Of a DNA stretch of 64,000 nucleotides, positions 17,646 through 26,538 are shown piece after piece; position 1 is the first letter of the stretch, and each line of letters begins with the position of its first letter. The notes below the pieces were generated by a model. It was not told where the DNA came from, ran no database searches, and was given only the letters and a program-made list of their open reading frames with translations. The DNA comes from Neomegalonema perideroedes DSM 15528 (GTDB lineage Bacteria > Pseudomonadota > Alphaproteobacteria > Rhodobacterales > Rhodobacteraceae), in contig NZ_KB893662.1 of the NCBI RefSeq assembly GCF_000374145.1, positions 62,001 through 126,000 on the forward strand, read 5' to 3'. Both the position numbers and the translations under genes were made by a program.

Positions 17646-19414
17646 GCGGCGGCCTCTCCTCAGCGCGGCGGTCGGAGCGGCCTCTCGCTTGGGAGGGCGC
17701 GCGGCTGACCGCCTCAGGCTTGCTCCGCGGCGGGAGGCCGGAGGCCGCGCGGCGCTTTCTGCGGCCTTTGTTTCGGATCGCCCGTCCGCCCGCTTCTCTG
17801 CATCTGCTCATGGCGGAGGCCTGCCGTCGTCTGGGCGAGGAGGAGGAGGGCTTCCGCTGGCTGACGCGGGCGCAGCGCCATTTTCCGCAGGACGCGCGCG
17901 TCCTCGCGAAGCTCGCCGATCTTCGCCGCAAGGACGCGCGCCCCCTCGAAGCCCTCGCCTGCCTTCAGGCGCTGAAGGCGGCTCATCCGGCGGCGGGGGC
18001 TCTGAAGATCATGGCCTTCGCCGCCGTTCTCGGCTGGGAGGAGGATCTGGCGGCGGCTCTGACGGAGGTCGAAGCCCTCTCCGACGCGGAGATTCTCGCG
18101 GAGATCGGGCAGATCGACCGCGCCTCCGGACGCTTCGCCGCTTTGGCTCCGCGCTTCGGGGCTTTGCGGGCGCGGGCCTATCGGCGGCTGTCGGAGGTCG
18201 GCGGCGTCGAGCAGGCTTTGGCCGGGCGCTGGCTGGAGGCGGCGGAGGGCTTCGCCCGCTCCGGCGCGAACCGGGCGGCGCGGGCGCGGCTCGATCTTCT
18301 GCGCGACCGGCTCGGCCCGCTGGCCGGAGCCCTCAGGCTGGCGCATCTGAACGAGGACGCGGAGCCTCTGACGGCTGTTCATCAGGGCGCGCCTCTGCCT
18401 CTGGAGGCGGCGGAGGCCGCCGGACTGATCCCGGTGGAGTTCTTCATTCCGCGCGCCTTCTTCGCCGATTCCCGCGAGGAGAAGCCGCCTTATGAAGCGA
18501 TCCGGCGCTTTTTCCGGCTGCTCGCCGAGGATCTGGCCGCGCGGCCGGAGGTCTGCCTCGTCTTCCGGCATCAATTCGGCTGGCGTCACGCCCTGCGGCG
18601 GACCTCCGGCCGGGGGATCGGCTATCACACCTCCGGAGCGCCGGATCCGCTCTGGCGGCATGTGCAGGAATCGACCCTCGCGGGGCGCTGCTCGGCGGAT
18701 CGGGCGGGCTTCGCGGGCTTCTCCTCCATCGCCTCCGACTTCTCCGTGATCGAGGCCGCGGCGGTCGACGTCGCTCCGGCGCGGATCGAGGCGAATTTTC
18801 AGGAGATGCGCCGCGAATTCGTCGAGGGGCGGCGCTCGAAATATCCGCAGAAAGGCCCGGATTTCGCGCCGGAGGGGCCTTATGTCTTCGTGCCTTTGCA
18901 AGTCCAGACCGACGTCGTGGCGGCTCTGGGGCATGTCTCCGGGCTGGAGCATCTGCGCGGGGTGGTCGCGGCGCATCGGGGGAGCGGGCTGCGGGTGGTG
19001 GTCAAGCGCCATCCCTATTGCGAAAGCCTGAGCCTCTGGCGGGCTTTGCGCGAGCTTTCGGCCTCCGGCGAGATCCTCCTGACCGAAGCCCCGATCCACG
19101 GGCTGATCGCCGGATGCGAGGCGGTGCATACGGTGAATTCCGGCGTGGGTCTGGAGGCGCTGCTCCATCTGAAGCCCGTCTGGACGGCGGGCGCCTGCGA
19201 TTACGCCGCTGCGGCGGCGGGAGTCTTCCGCAGCTTCGCCGAGATCGCGGCCCATCGCCCGGCTCCGCCCGGCGCGGGGCTCGCGCCGGGGCAAGAGGCG
19301 CGGATCAAGCGCTTCCTCTGGTTCTATAACCGCTTTTACGCCCTCCCGGCGGATGAGCGCGGCGCGGCGGCGCTGGTCGCGGATCTCTTAGAGGCTCCCC
19401 GACAGCGCCCCTAA
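17642..19414 (+). CDS. TPR-like N-terminus plus KpsC/KpsS-type capsule polysaccharide transferase domain
   Basis: The 590-residue protein has two parts. Residues about 20-230 are Ala/Leu/Arg-rich helical repeats (HLLMAEACRRLGEEEEGFRW, RVLAKLADLRRKDARPLEAL) resembling TPRs. Residues about 300-580 carry the pattern of the capsule-synthesis family: YVFVPLQVQTDV, VVVKRHPYCESL, and AVHTVNSGVGLEALLHLKPV, which parallels the VHT-S-GFEAL-GKPV signature of KpsC/KpsS and LipA/LipB. Those enzymes add Kdo linkers to capsule lipids. It is translated by ATGA coupling with the TagB/TagF-like gene. I infer a role in assembling a surface glycan. Its 3' end overlaps the convergent chrA gene by 27 nt. Confidence 0.65.
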   Translation: MSGGLSSARRSERPLAWEGARLTASGLLRGGRPEAARRFLRPLFRIARPPASLHLLMAEACRRLGEEEEGFRWLTRAQRHFPQDARVLAKLADLRRKDARPLEALACLQALKAAHPAAGALKIMAFAAVLGWEEDLAAALTEVEALSDAEILAEIGQIDRASGRFAALAPRFGALRARAYRRLSEVGGVEQALAGRWLEAAEGFARSGANRAARARLDLLRDRLGPLAGALRLAHLNEDAEPLTAVHQGAPLPLEAAEAAGLIPVEFFIPRAFFADSREEKPPYEAIRRFFRLLAEDLAARPEVCLVFRHQFGWRHALRRTSGRGIGYHTSGAPDPLWRHVQESTLAGRCSADRAGFAGFSSIASDFSVIEAAAVDVAPARIEANFQEMRREFVEGRRSKYPQKGPDFAPEGPYVFVPLQVQTDVVAALGHVSGLEHLRGVVAAHRGSGLRVVVKRHPYCESLSLWRALRELSASGEILLTEAPIHGLIAGCEAVHTVNSGVGLEALLHLKPVWTAGACDYAAAAAGVFRSFAEIAAHRPAPPGAGLAPGQEARIKRFLWFYNRFYALPADERGAAALVADLLEAPRQRP

Positions 19415-20593
19415 GCCCGCGAGGAGAAGGACGACCGCCCATGACGGCGCCTTCCAGACCATGAGCGACAGGAATCCGCCCAGCGCCAAGGCGAAATCTT
19501 GCGGCGAGAGCACGGCGCTCGTCCAGACGGGATCGTAAAGCGCCGCGCCGAGCACGCCCACCACGGCGGCGTTGGCGCCCGAAAGCGCGCGTCGGGCGGC
19601 GGGATGGGCGCGCAGCCTCTCCCAGAAAGGCGAAACGCCGTAGACCAGCAGCAGGCCCGGCGCGAAGATCGCGATTAAGGCGATGGAGGCGCCGAGGATT
19701 CCATTCGGGGGCGGTTGGGTCAGGGCCCCGAGATAAGCGGCGAAGGCGAAGAGCGGCCCCGGAACGGCCTGCGCCATCCCATAGCCCGCAAGGAAGGATT
19801 CCTCATCCGTCCATCCCCGCGCCACGGTCTCGGCCTCCAGCAGCGGCAAGACGACATGTCCGCCGCCGAAGACCAGAGATCCGGCGCGATAAAAGCCGTC
19901 GAACAGCGCGATTCCCTGATGTCCCGCCGCCGCGCCCGTCATCTGCGGGGCGAGCAGCAGCAGGACGAACGAACCCAAAGCCCAAAGCCCCCGGCTTCGG
20001 GAGGCCGGGAAGCTCAAGCCCCCTCCGGCAGGCGCCGCCTCGCCGCGCGGCAAGAGGAGTCCGGCCAGCGCGCCGCAAAGAATCGCGCCGACTTGGGCGA
20101 AAGGTCCGCCGAGGAAGCTCACGATCCCGACCGCCGCCAAAGCGATTCCGGCGCGCGGAGAATCCGGCGTCAGGCTCTGGGCCATGCCCCAGACGGCTTG
20201 CGCCACCACCGCCACGGCGACCAGCTTCAGGCCGTGCAAGGCTCCTGCGGCGACGGGGCCGGAGAAAGAAGCCGCGCCCGCCGCGCAGGCGAAGAGGATC
20301 AGGGCCGAGGGCAGGGTGAAGCCGAGCCAAGCCGCCAATCCTCCGCGCAGGCCGCCCGTCCGCGAGACGCCGAGCGAAAATCCGACCTGACTGGAGGTCG
20401 GGCCGGGCAGGAACTGGCAGAGCGCCACAAGATCGGCGTAAGCCCCTTCGTCCAGCCAACGGCGCCTCGCGACGAATTCGGCGCGGAAATAAGCCAGATG
20501 CGCGACAGGTCCGCCGAAAGAGGTCAGGCCGAGCCGCAGGAAGATCAGGAAAACCTCAGCCGCAGAGCCGGATTTCACAGGCGCTTGAGTCAT
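19388..20593 (-). CDS. chrA: Chromate transporter (two-domain ChrA)
   Basis: The 401-residue membrane protein has two homologous halves as in long-chain CHR proteins. The N-terminal half has LTSFGGPVAHLAYFRAEFV and LCQFLPGPTSSQVGFSLG, and the C-terminal half has SLVFGGGHVVLPLLE and GYGMAQAVPGPLFAFAAYLG. About ten helices are visible. ChrA exports chromate, although many homologues have an untested role. No chrB regulator is next to it. It is a single gene transcribed against the capsule-type gene, with 27 nt of shared 3' sequence. Confidence 0.88.
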   Translation of the reverse strand: MTQAPVKSGSAAEVFLIFLRLGLTSFGGPVAHLAYFRAEFVARRRWLDEGAYADLVALCQFLPGPTSSQVGFSLGVSRTGGLRGGLAAWLGFTLPSALILFACAAGAASFSGPVAAGALHGLKLVAVAVVAQAVWGMAQSLTPDSPRAGIALAAVGIVSFLGGPFAQVGAILCGALAGLLLPRGEAAPAGGGLSFPASRSRGLWALGSFVLLLLAPQMTGAAAGHQGIALFDGFYRAGSLVFGGGHVVLPLLEAETVARGWTDEESFLAGYGMAQAVPGPLFAFAAYLGALTQPPPNGILGASIALIAIFAPGLLLVYGVSPFWERLRAHPAARRALSGANAAVVGVLGAALYDPVWTSAVLSPQDFALALGGFLSLMVWKAPSWAVVLLLAGLGALSGSL

Positions 20594-20756
20594 CGCATCC
20601 CCTCCGAGCCGCCCAGAGCCTTTGCATTGGTCGCATTCTCACGACGCGAAGCCGAAGCGGCTTCGCTGGACAATGCGCCAGCGGCGGCGATTCGCGGTCG
20701 AGGGCCTATCTCAAGTTTCGCGTCGTTTCGACGTCATGAGCCGGAAATCGCCGGGC

Positions 20757-21824
20757 TCAGGCCGCCGCGGAGATCAGATGATTGTCCCAAGCCACTTCAT
20801 GCCGCGCGATCGGCTCCATGGCCTCTGCGGAGATCCGCCAGAGCCCGCCCGATCCGTCCGAGGCGACGAAGCCCTCCTCCAGCGCCGCCAGACCGCAGAC
20901 GTCGGCGCGGCGATGGGTCGCCAGAGGCGCGCCGCTCCGGTCGAAGATCATGACCGCTCCGCCGCGCGGCGAGGAGATGGCGATCCGCTCGCCCTGAGCC
21001 GCCACGGAGCCCGCATAGCCCTTCATGGCGAAGAGATCCTCCGGCGCGGCCTCGCAGAGAAGCGGCGCCTCGCCCGGCCGCCAAAGCCCCAGCAGCGGAG
21101 CCGGATCGGCGGCGTCTCCCTGCCATTGCATCGCGAAGGCGACGCCCGCGTCTTCGTCGATGAGCGCCAGATGGCGGATGGAGTTTTGATGAAGCTCCTC
21201 GTCCAGCTCCATGAGGTCGAGGATCTCGCCTTCTGCGGAGAGCAGGGCGAGATTCGGCTTCATGCTCTCCAGATTCAGCATGGTCCGATCCGTGGGATCG
21301 GTCTGGATGCCGCCGTTGGCGACCACGATCCGCCCATCCGCGAGGCGCTTCAGGTCGTGAGGTCCGATCCCGCCCGAATCCCATTCGCCGATCCGGCGCC
21401 AGCTTTCGGCGTCCCAGAGGCCGATCCGCCCCGCCGAGCCCTCCGCCACCACTTCGGAGGTCATGAGCAGGCGCCCGTCGGCGGAGAAGGCGCCATGTCC
21501 GTTGAACTGCCGACCCTCGGGCGGCGTCAGGCGGCTGAGGACTTCGCCCGTGAAACAATCGAGGACCAGCGCGAAGACCCCCGGACGCCGCGCGAAGGCC
21601 ACGGCCTCGGGGCGGATCGGATGGGCCGCCGCCGCATGGCCGCGCGCCGGAAGCGGGATTTCAAACCGGCTGACGCCCCCGGCGCTGAGGCCGTGCAGCA
21701 CATAAGCGCCGTCGGGCTTCATCCCGGCGGTCAGCCAAGCCGGAGCGCCCACGTCCGCCCATCCGAGCCTCGGCGCCGCGCCCAGACTCGCCAGCCCGAC
21801 CAGAAATCCGCGCCTCGTGGTCAT
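20757..21824 (-). CDS. DUF1513 family Tat-exported beta-propeller-like protein
   Basis: The 355-residue protein starts with TTRRGFLVGLASLG, a short Tat-type twin-arginine leader. It continues with repeated beta-strand segments (FNGHGAFSADGRLLMTSE, RIGLWDAESWRRIGEWDSGG, GPHDLKRLADGRIVVANGG) as in DUF1513 proteins. These are regularly the last gene of imelysin-type iron operons, as here, 1 nt after the second imelysin gene. Function is unknown; a periplasmic role in iron uptake is inferred from the neighbours. Confidence 0.78.
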   Translation of the reverse strand: MTTRRGFLVGLASLGAAPRLGWADVGAPAWLTAGMKPDGAYVLHGLSAGGVSRFEIPLPARGHAAAAHPIRPEAVAFARRPGVFALVLDCFTGEVLSRLTPPEGRQFNGHGAFSADGRLLMTSEVVAEGSAGRIGLWDAESWRRIGEWDSGGIGPHDLKRLADGRIVVANGGIQTDPTDRTMLNLESMKPNLALLSAEGEILDLMELDEELHQNSIRHLALIDEDAGVAFAMQWQGDAADPAPLLGLWRPGEAPLLCEAAPEDLFAMKGYAGSVAAQGERIAISSPRGGAVMIFDRSGAPLATHRRADVCGLAALEEGFVASDGSGGLWRISAEAMEPIARHEVAWDNHLISAAA

Positions 21825-21825
21825 G

Positions 21826-22809
21826 TCAGTCTCCGTCCTGCGAGTTGAATCCGGCGGTCACGCCCAAGGTGGGCGGCATTTCGTCCAGAGCCGTCCGGCG
21901 GATCTGGCGGACCAGCTTTTGCAGCTCCTCGATCTTCGGGCGCTCCTCCGGAGAGGCGACTCCGGCGAAGGTCGGATCCTCCAGAGCCTCGGCGGCTTCG
22001 ATGGCCCGGTCGAAGGCGGCGGCGCTGCGGGCGGCGGTTCCGTCGAGCGTGACCGCCATTTCGCGCAGAGCCTTCAGCGCGAGGATCAGATTCCGCGCGG
22101 AGCGCTCTGAAGCCCGCGCCTCGGCGCGTTCGGGGCGGGGGCGGTCCTTCGTCCCGAGGGGGCGGCCTAATCTTTGATCCGCCTGAAACTCCACCCCCGC
22201 CATGAGCTGCGTGAAGAGCGCCTGAACCGCCTCGCTCTGCGCCAGATAGCGCGCATTGCCCGGCTCTCCCGCCGTGAGGAGGTTCTGCGCGAAGCCTTCC
22301 GGCCCCTCCCAGCCCGCGACCAGCTCCTCGGCCATGCGCGCGAGATCCCGCGTCGTGGCGCGGATGAGCGGGCAGGAATCGGCCTCCTCCGGCAGGACGG
22401 AGGGATAGATCAGCCGCTCCAGCCCCGCGAGCCCGCGCGCCGCCACGGATTGCTCGGCGAAGGCTTCGGGCTCCAGAGCGGCGGCGTCTCCGGTCAGCAA
22501 GGCGCGCTGCGCTTTGGCGCCGAGCCCCTTCGGATCGGGCCAGAAGAGAATCGCGAGGGCGCGGCCTTTCTCCTCCGAGGGGCCGAGATGGAGATGCGCC
22601 GCCTGCATCCAGGCGTCCCATGCCGCGTTGAAGGGCGGACGCAGAGCCTCGGGCGCGCAGGTCTTCTCCGCCTCCGCCGCGAGGGACTCGGCGGCGGCCG
22701 CGAAGCCCTCATAGGCGGGCAGGATATGGCGGTCGATCACCGCCCCGACATCCGCGAAGGCCGGAGCGGGAAGCCCCGCCAGCAAGAGAAAGGCGAGAAC
22801 TCGGCGCAT
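21826..22809 (-). CDS. Imelysin family periplasmic protein (second copy)
   Basis: The 327-residue protein has a signal peptide (MRRVLAFLLLAGLPAPAFA). The imelysin helical fold can be read from HILPAYEGFAAAAESLA and from the RGLAGLERLIYP stretch in place of the GxHxxE region. The canonical GxHxxE is not intact here (RGLAGLER), which suggests a divergent, possibly structural, member. The protein carries an insertion with several charged residues (RPRPERAEARASER) around residue 220. It is encoded between a DUF1111 di-haem protein and DUF1513, with 2-nt and 1-nt gaps. I expect it to work in periplasmic iron handling. Confidence 0.75.
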   Translation of the reverse strand: MRRVLAFLLLAGLPAPAFADVGAVIDRHILPAYEGFAAAAESLAAEAEKTCAPEALRPPFNAAWDAWMQAAHLHLGPSEEKGRALAILFWPDPKGLGAKAQRALLTGDAAALEPEAFAEQSVAARGLAGLERLIYPSVLPEEADSCPLIRATTRDLARMAEELVAGWEGPEGFAQNLLTAGEPGNARYLAQSEAVQALFTQLMAGVEFQADQRLGRPLGTKDRPRPERAEARASERSARNLILALKALREMAVTLDGTAARSAAAFDRAIEAAEALEDPTFAGVASPEERPKIEELQKLVRQIRRTALDEMPPTLGVTAGFNSQDGD

Positions 22810-22811
22810 GG

Positions 22812-24344
22812 CTAAAGGCTTTCCAGAAAAGCGATGAGGGCTTCGCGGTCGGGCGTGGGCAGAGCGACGACGGCGTCGCGTTGAGTCTGAGCCTCGCCGC
22901 CATGCCAGAGGATCGCCTCCAGCAGGCTGCGGGCGCGGCCGTCATGCAGGAAATAACTATGGCCGGAGACCTGCTTCGTCAGCCCGATTCCCCAAAGCGG
23001 CGCCGTGCGCCACTCGCGCCCCGAGGCGCGGCCTTCCGGGCGGTCGTCGGCGAGGCCCTCGCCCATGTCGTGGAGCAGCAGATCCGTATAGGGCCAGATG
23101 AGCTGAAAGCTCTGCTCCGGCTGATCCTTCAGGCGATGGGTGACGAATTTCGGGTTATGGCAGCCCGAACAATTCAGGCCGTAGAAGATTTCTTTTCCGC
23201 GCAGAACCTGCGGATCCTCGACATTTCGCCGTTGGGGAACCGCCAGATTGCGGGCGTAGAAGGTCACGAGATCAAGGCTCGGGCCGTCCACCTCCAGCCC
23301 CTCGCGGACCTCCGGCTCTTGGCCATGGGGCGCGGCGCGGCATGCGGCCTGAGCCTCCGAACATTCGCCCCATGGATCGGGAAACAGCGGCGTCGAAAGC
23401 CCCATGTCGCCGGAGAAGGCCGAAGCCGATTGCTCGCGCACGGTGGCGATCCCCGCCTTATGGCCGAAGCGCCCGAGCATGGGCTTGCCGAACTCAGCCG
23501 AGGGAACGATGGAGGCGCGCCCGGAGATTCCGTCGCCGTCGGCGTCCTCCGGATCGGCCAGAGCGAGAATGTCTTCCGCCGGAATCGCCTCCAGAAGCCC
23601 GAGTCCGATCATCTGCGGCGCCACGCGCGGCGACAGCTGAAGCTCAGCATGAGGCGGGCCATAACCCGGACCGCCGAAGGCGTAGGTCGGCTTGCGCAGC
23701 GAAACCACGGCCCCATCCGCGAGGGTCACGGGGATCTCCGCATAAGAAATCTCCATGCGGCCCTCAGGCGCGAGGCCGGAGGCGGCGAAATCCTGCAATT
23801 GATGGCCATAAGTCGGATCCGGCGAGGTCGCCAGCCATTCCTTGATCTCCATGGGCGTCGGGCCGCCGGGGATCGAGAGCCGCAAAAACATCGAAACCGC
23901 CGAATCCTCGGGGCTCTCGGGCGGATGGCCGCGCCCGTCCTTGAGGTGGCAATCCTGACAGCCCCGCGCGTTATAGAGCGGCCCGAGGCCGTCCGAGGCC
24001 CTGGTCGAGGAGGGGGCGGCCACCCAAGTCTTGCGAAACAAGGCGTTGCCGAGTTTGAAATCCATCTCGCGGGCGAAGGGCGTATTCGCCGAGGAGAGCG
24101 AAAAGGCGTCCGCGTTCTCGCGGGCGCGCACGGTCGCGGCGCCGCCCTGCATGGCCTCGAAGGGCTCGGCTTTAGAGAAATCCGTCGTCGGGGCCTGAAT
24201 GGCCTCGATCCGCGCCCGCTCCGCAGGCGTGCGGGGGACGACGGGAAGATGCGGATCCCCCAGCCCCTCCGCGGCGGCCCAACCCCCTGCGAGGCCCGAG
24301 GCGAGAAGGAGGGCGGCCGCCTTCCTTCTCCGTGGTTTCGTCAT
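22812..24344 (-). CDS. DUF1111 di-haem c-type cytochrome (thiol oxidoreductase-like)
   Basis: The 510-residue protein has an N-terminal signal segment. Two haem c motifs are seen: CQDCH at residues 129-133 and CSGCH at 392-396. This is the layout of DUF1111 proteins, relatives of di-haem MauG/CcpA-type cytochromes. A DADGDGISGRAS loop near residue 270 looks like a calcium-binding site. Such proteins are encoded between two imelysin genes in iron-regulated operons, as here, and probably change the redox state of periplasmic iron or its carrier. The stop lies 2 nt before the second imelysin start. Confidence 0.82.
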   Translation of the reverse strand: MTKPRRRKAAALLLASGLAGGWAAAEGLGDPHLPVVPRTPAERARIEAIQAPTTDFSKAEPFEAMQGGAATVRARENADAFSLSSANTPFAREMDFKLGNALFRKTWVAAPSSTRASDGLGPLYNARGCQDCHLKDGRGHPPESPEDSAVSMFLRLSIPGGPTPMEIKEWLATSPDPTYGHQLQDFAASGLAPEGRMEISYAEIPVTLADGAVVSLRKPTYAFGGPGYGPPHAELQLSPRVAPQMIGLGLLEAIPAEDILALADPEDADGDGISGRASIVPSAEFGKPMLGRFGHKAGIATVREQSASAFSGDMGLSTPLFPDPWGECSEAQAACRAAPHGQEPEVREGLEVDGPSLDLVTFYARNLAVPQRRNVEDPQVLRGKEIFYGLNCSGCHNPKFVTHRLKDQPEQSFQLIWPYTDLLLHDMGEGLADDRPEGRASGREWRTAPLWGIGLTKQVSGHSYFLHDGRARSLLEAILWHGGEAQTQRDAVVALPTPDREALIAFLESL

Positions 24345-24368
24345 GGCGGCTTCGCCTCCTCGGTCCCT

Positions 24369-24434
24369 TCGCCTCTGGGTCCCGGGGCGCCTCTCGGCGC
24401 CTCGCCTCTGGGTTCCGGGACGCCTTTCAGCGCC
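24369..24434. repeat. 33-bp direct tandem duplication
   Basis: Two adjacent 33-nt units (24369-24401 and 24402-24434) both begin TCGCCTCTGGGT and differ at a few positions. They lie in the 106-nt gap between the imelysin and DUF1111 genes. Each unit is GC-rich with a short internal complement (GGCGCC), so the message could fold there. Confidence 0.7.
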
Positions 24435-24450
24435 CCGGAGCCTTCTCCGC

Positions 24451-25722
24451 TTACTGGAAGACGGCGTTGGGATTGTCGAGGCTGTCGGAGCCCTCGAATT
24501 CGACCTTGGTCAGGCCGAGGACGTTCATCGCGCGCTCGATGGAGGCGGTCTGCGTCACGAGGGCGTCGACGGCGCCCATGATGAGCGCCTCGCCTTCGGC
24601 GGCGCCCGGCGCGAGCATCTGATCATAGGCCATTTCTCCGGAATCGGCCTTGGCCTTGAGCGCCGCGAGCTTCTCCACGCTCGCGTCAAGCTCGGTTTTG
24701 AGCTGCGCGTCCACGGCCGGGTCCGCCGCCGCGACCAGCTCGGAGAGCGAGGGGCCGGAGAGAACTGAGCCGTCCACGCGGGCGTAGCTGCCGAGATAGA
24801 CGTTCCGGATGCCGAGGCCGTCGTAATAATGGCTGTTATGGGTGTTGTCCGAGAAGCAGTCATGCTCCTCCTCGGGGTCGTGGAGCATCAGGCCGAGCTT
24901 CATGCGCTCGCCCGCCTGCTCGCCGTAGGAGAGCGAGCCCATGCCGGTCAGCATGGCGGTCAGGCCCGCCTGAGGATCGGCGGTCACGGCCTTGCGGGCC
25001 TCGCCGTCCTCGGCCCATTGCGCCACGATATATTCCAGATCCGAAACGAGCAGATCCGTCGCGGCGGTCAGATAGGCGGCGCGGCGATCGCAATTCCCAT
25101 TGGTGCAGGCTTCGCCCTGAGCGTAATCGGTCCAAGGGCGATCCCCAGCCCCGGCCTCGACGCCGTTCAGATCCTGACCCCAGAGCAGGAATTCGACGGC
25201 GTGATAGCCCGAGGCCACGTTGGCCTCGATGCCGTCGGCCTCATGCAGGGTCTCGCCGATGAGTTCGGGCGTGATCTCGGCCGCGTCGATCTCGGTCCCG
25301 GCGATGGAGAATTGCGGATGGGCGATCACGTTCAGCGTATAAAGCGGGTTCTCCTCGCTCTCGCCGTAAGAGGCGTCGACATAGTCGATCAGGCCCTCGT
25401 CGAGCGGCCAGGCGTTCACCTTGCCCTCCCAGTCGTCGACGATGGGATTGCCGAAGCGATAGGCCTCCGACTGCTGATAGGGAACGCGCGAGGCCAGCCA
25501 GGCCGTCCGGGCGGCGGCGAGCGTCTCGGCGGAGGGCGAGGCGGTCAGAGCCCCCACCGCTTCGCGCAGGCTCTGCGCCGTGGAGAGGCTGTCGGCATAG
25601 ACCGCCTCGGCGATGTCGGCGTAGGTCTCGACCACCGCCGCAGGCTCGGCCGCCAGCGCGGGGGCGGTCAGAGAGGAGCAGGCGAAAAGCGCGCTGAGAA
25701 GGCGAATGGGTTTCACGGTCAA
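24451..25722 (-). CDS. Imelysin family iron-regulated periplasmic protein (IrpA-like)
   Basis: The 423-residue protein has a signal peptide that ends near APALAAEP. The imelysin hallmark GxHxxE is seen in ASGYHAVEFLLWGQDL near residue 170, with RVPYQQSEAYRFGNPIVDDWEG, DCFSDNTHNSHYYDGLGIRN and YDQMLAPG further on. The family (IrpA, ICMP) is periplasmic or outer-membrane attached and induced by low iron. It is the first gene of a four-gene operon with DUF1111, a second imelysin and DUF1513. Upstream, an inverted repeat at 25856-25882 could be an iron-responsive operator. Confidence 0.88.
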   Translation of the reverse strand: MTVKPIRLLSALFACSSLTAPALAAEPAAVVETYADIAEAVYADSLSTAQSLREAVGALTASPSAETLAAARTAWLASRVPYQQSEAYRFGNPIVDDWEGKVNAWPLDEGLIDYVDASYGESEENPLYTLNVIAHPQFSIAGTEIDAAEITPELIGETLHEADGIEANVASGYHAVEFLLWGQDLNGVEAGAGDRPWTDYAQGEACTNGNCDRRAAYLTAATDLLVSDLEYIVAQWAEDGEARKAVTADPQAGLTAMLTGMGSLSYGEQAGERMKLGLMLHDPEEEHDCFSDNTHNSHYYDGLGIRNVYLGSYARVDGSVLSGPSLSELVAAADPAVDAQLKTELDASVEKLAALKAKADSGEMAYDQMLAPGAAEGEALIMGAVDALVTQTASIERAMNVLGLTKVEFEGSDSLDNPNAVFQ

Positions 25723-25855
25723 GATCTCCGGGTTCTTGCAAGGTCAGGCCGCCGTCATGGCGTGAGGGCTGTCCTTGGCGTCCGATCCGCGAACCGGAGG
25801 ACGTTCGGAGGGGCTGTCGCGTCAGAGGCTTGATAAGCGACCATAGCGCTCAGGA

Positions 25856-25882
25856 TTTAGAGCGCAATCTGAAAAGTCTAAA
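25856..25882. promoter_or_regulatory. TTTAGA-N15-TCTAAA inverted repeat upstream of iron operon
   Basis: Two 6-nt arms, TTTAGA (25856-25861) and TCTAAA (25877-25882), are 21 nt apart start to start, about two helical turns. The surrounding stretch is AT-rich for this genome. The arms resemble halves of alphaproteobacterial iron-control (Irr-type) sites, but the spacing is longer than usual, so the assignment is tentative. Confidence 0.3.
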
Positions 25883-25924
25883 AGAATATTCAGCAGGCCC
25901 GCGCGTCCGGCCGAACAACAAGGG

Positions 25925-26392
25925 TCAATTCCGACGGGTCCGAGTCCGAGTCGCGAGGGCGTTGCGGATGGCGAAGCTTGAGTGAATCCGCGAAACCCCC
26001 GGCATGGCGGCGAGGATCTCGGTGTGGATGCGCTCGAAATCCGCGGCGTTGGGGGCCTCCACTTTGAGGAAATAATCCGCCGATCCGGTCATGAGATAGC
26101 ATTCCCGGATCTCGGGATGGCGGCGCGCGGCGGCCTCGAAGCGCGAGAGGTGGTCCTCCGTCTGACGCTCCAGCGTGATCTCGACCATCACGGTCATGGG
26201 CGCCTCCGGCCCGGAGAGGTTCACGAGGGCGGCGTAGCCCCGGATCACGCCGCTTTCCTCCAGCCGCCGCACCCGGCGCAGGCAGGCCGAAGCCGAGAGC
26301 CCCACCTGAGCCGCGAGATCGGCGTTGCTCATGCGGGCGTCGAGGCGCAACAGGCGCAGAATCTCGCGGTCTCTGGCGTCGAGGGCGATCAT
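25925..26392 (-). CDS. dadR: Lrp/AsnC family transcriptional regulator, probable DadR
   Basis: The 155-residue protein has an N-terminal AsnC-type helix-turn-helix (LDARDREILRLLRLDARMSN, ADLAAQVGLSASACLRRVRR) and a C-terminal RAM ligand-binding domain (VMVEITLERQTEDHL, ECYLMTGSADYFLKVEAPN). It is divergent from the alanine racemase and D-amino-acid dehydrogenase genes. This is the usual arrangement for an Lrp-type activator (DadR) that responds to alanine and drives alanine catabolism. The 146-nt region shared with alr holds a candidate operator. The symbol is inferred from context. Confidence 0.83.
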   Translation of the reverse strand: MIALDARDREILRLLRLDARMSNADLAAQVGLSASACLRRVRRLEESGVIRGYAALVNLSGPEAPMTVMVEITLERQTEDHLSRFEAAARRHPEIRECYLMTGSADYFLKVEAPNAADFERIHTEILAAMPGVSRIHSSFAIRNALATRTRTRRN

Positions 26393-26433
26393 GCTGAATC
26401 TTGCGTCCTATCCTCAAGGTTTGCGGAAATCGG

Positions 26434-26454
26434 CGCGAATTCGCAGAATTCAGC
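26434..26454. promoter_or_regulatory. Candidate Lrp-type operator between dadR and alr
   Basis: AATTC-GCA-GAATT (26438-26450) forms a 13-nt dyad that overlaps a perfect 10-nt palindrome GCGAATTCGC (26435-26444), about 90 nt before alr. Size and position suit an Lrp-family dimer site. This is by eye only. Confidence 0.35.
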
Positions 26455-26538
26455 GCAGTTCGAGACGAAATTGCGCGATTCTTGCGCTAAGCTCAAGATC
26501 AGTTCCGATGTCGCAAGCGGGTCGAGGCCGGTGTGATC

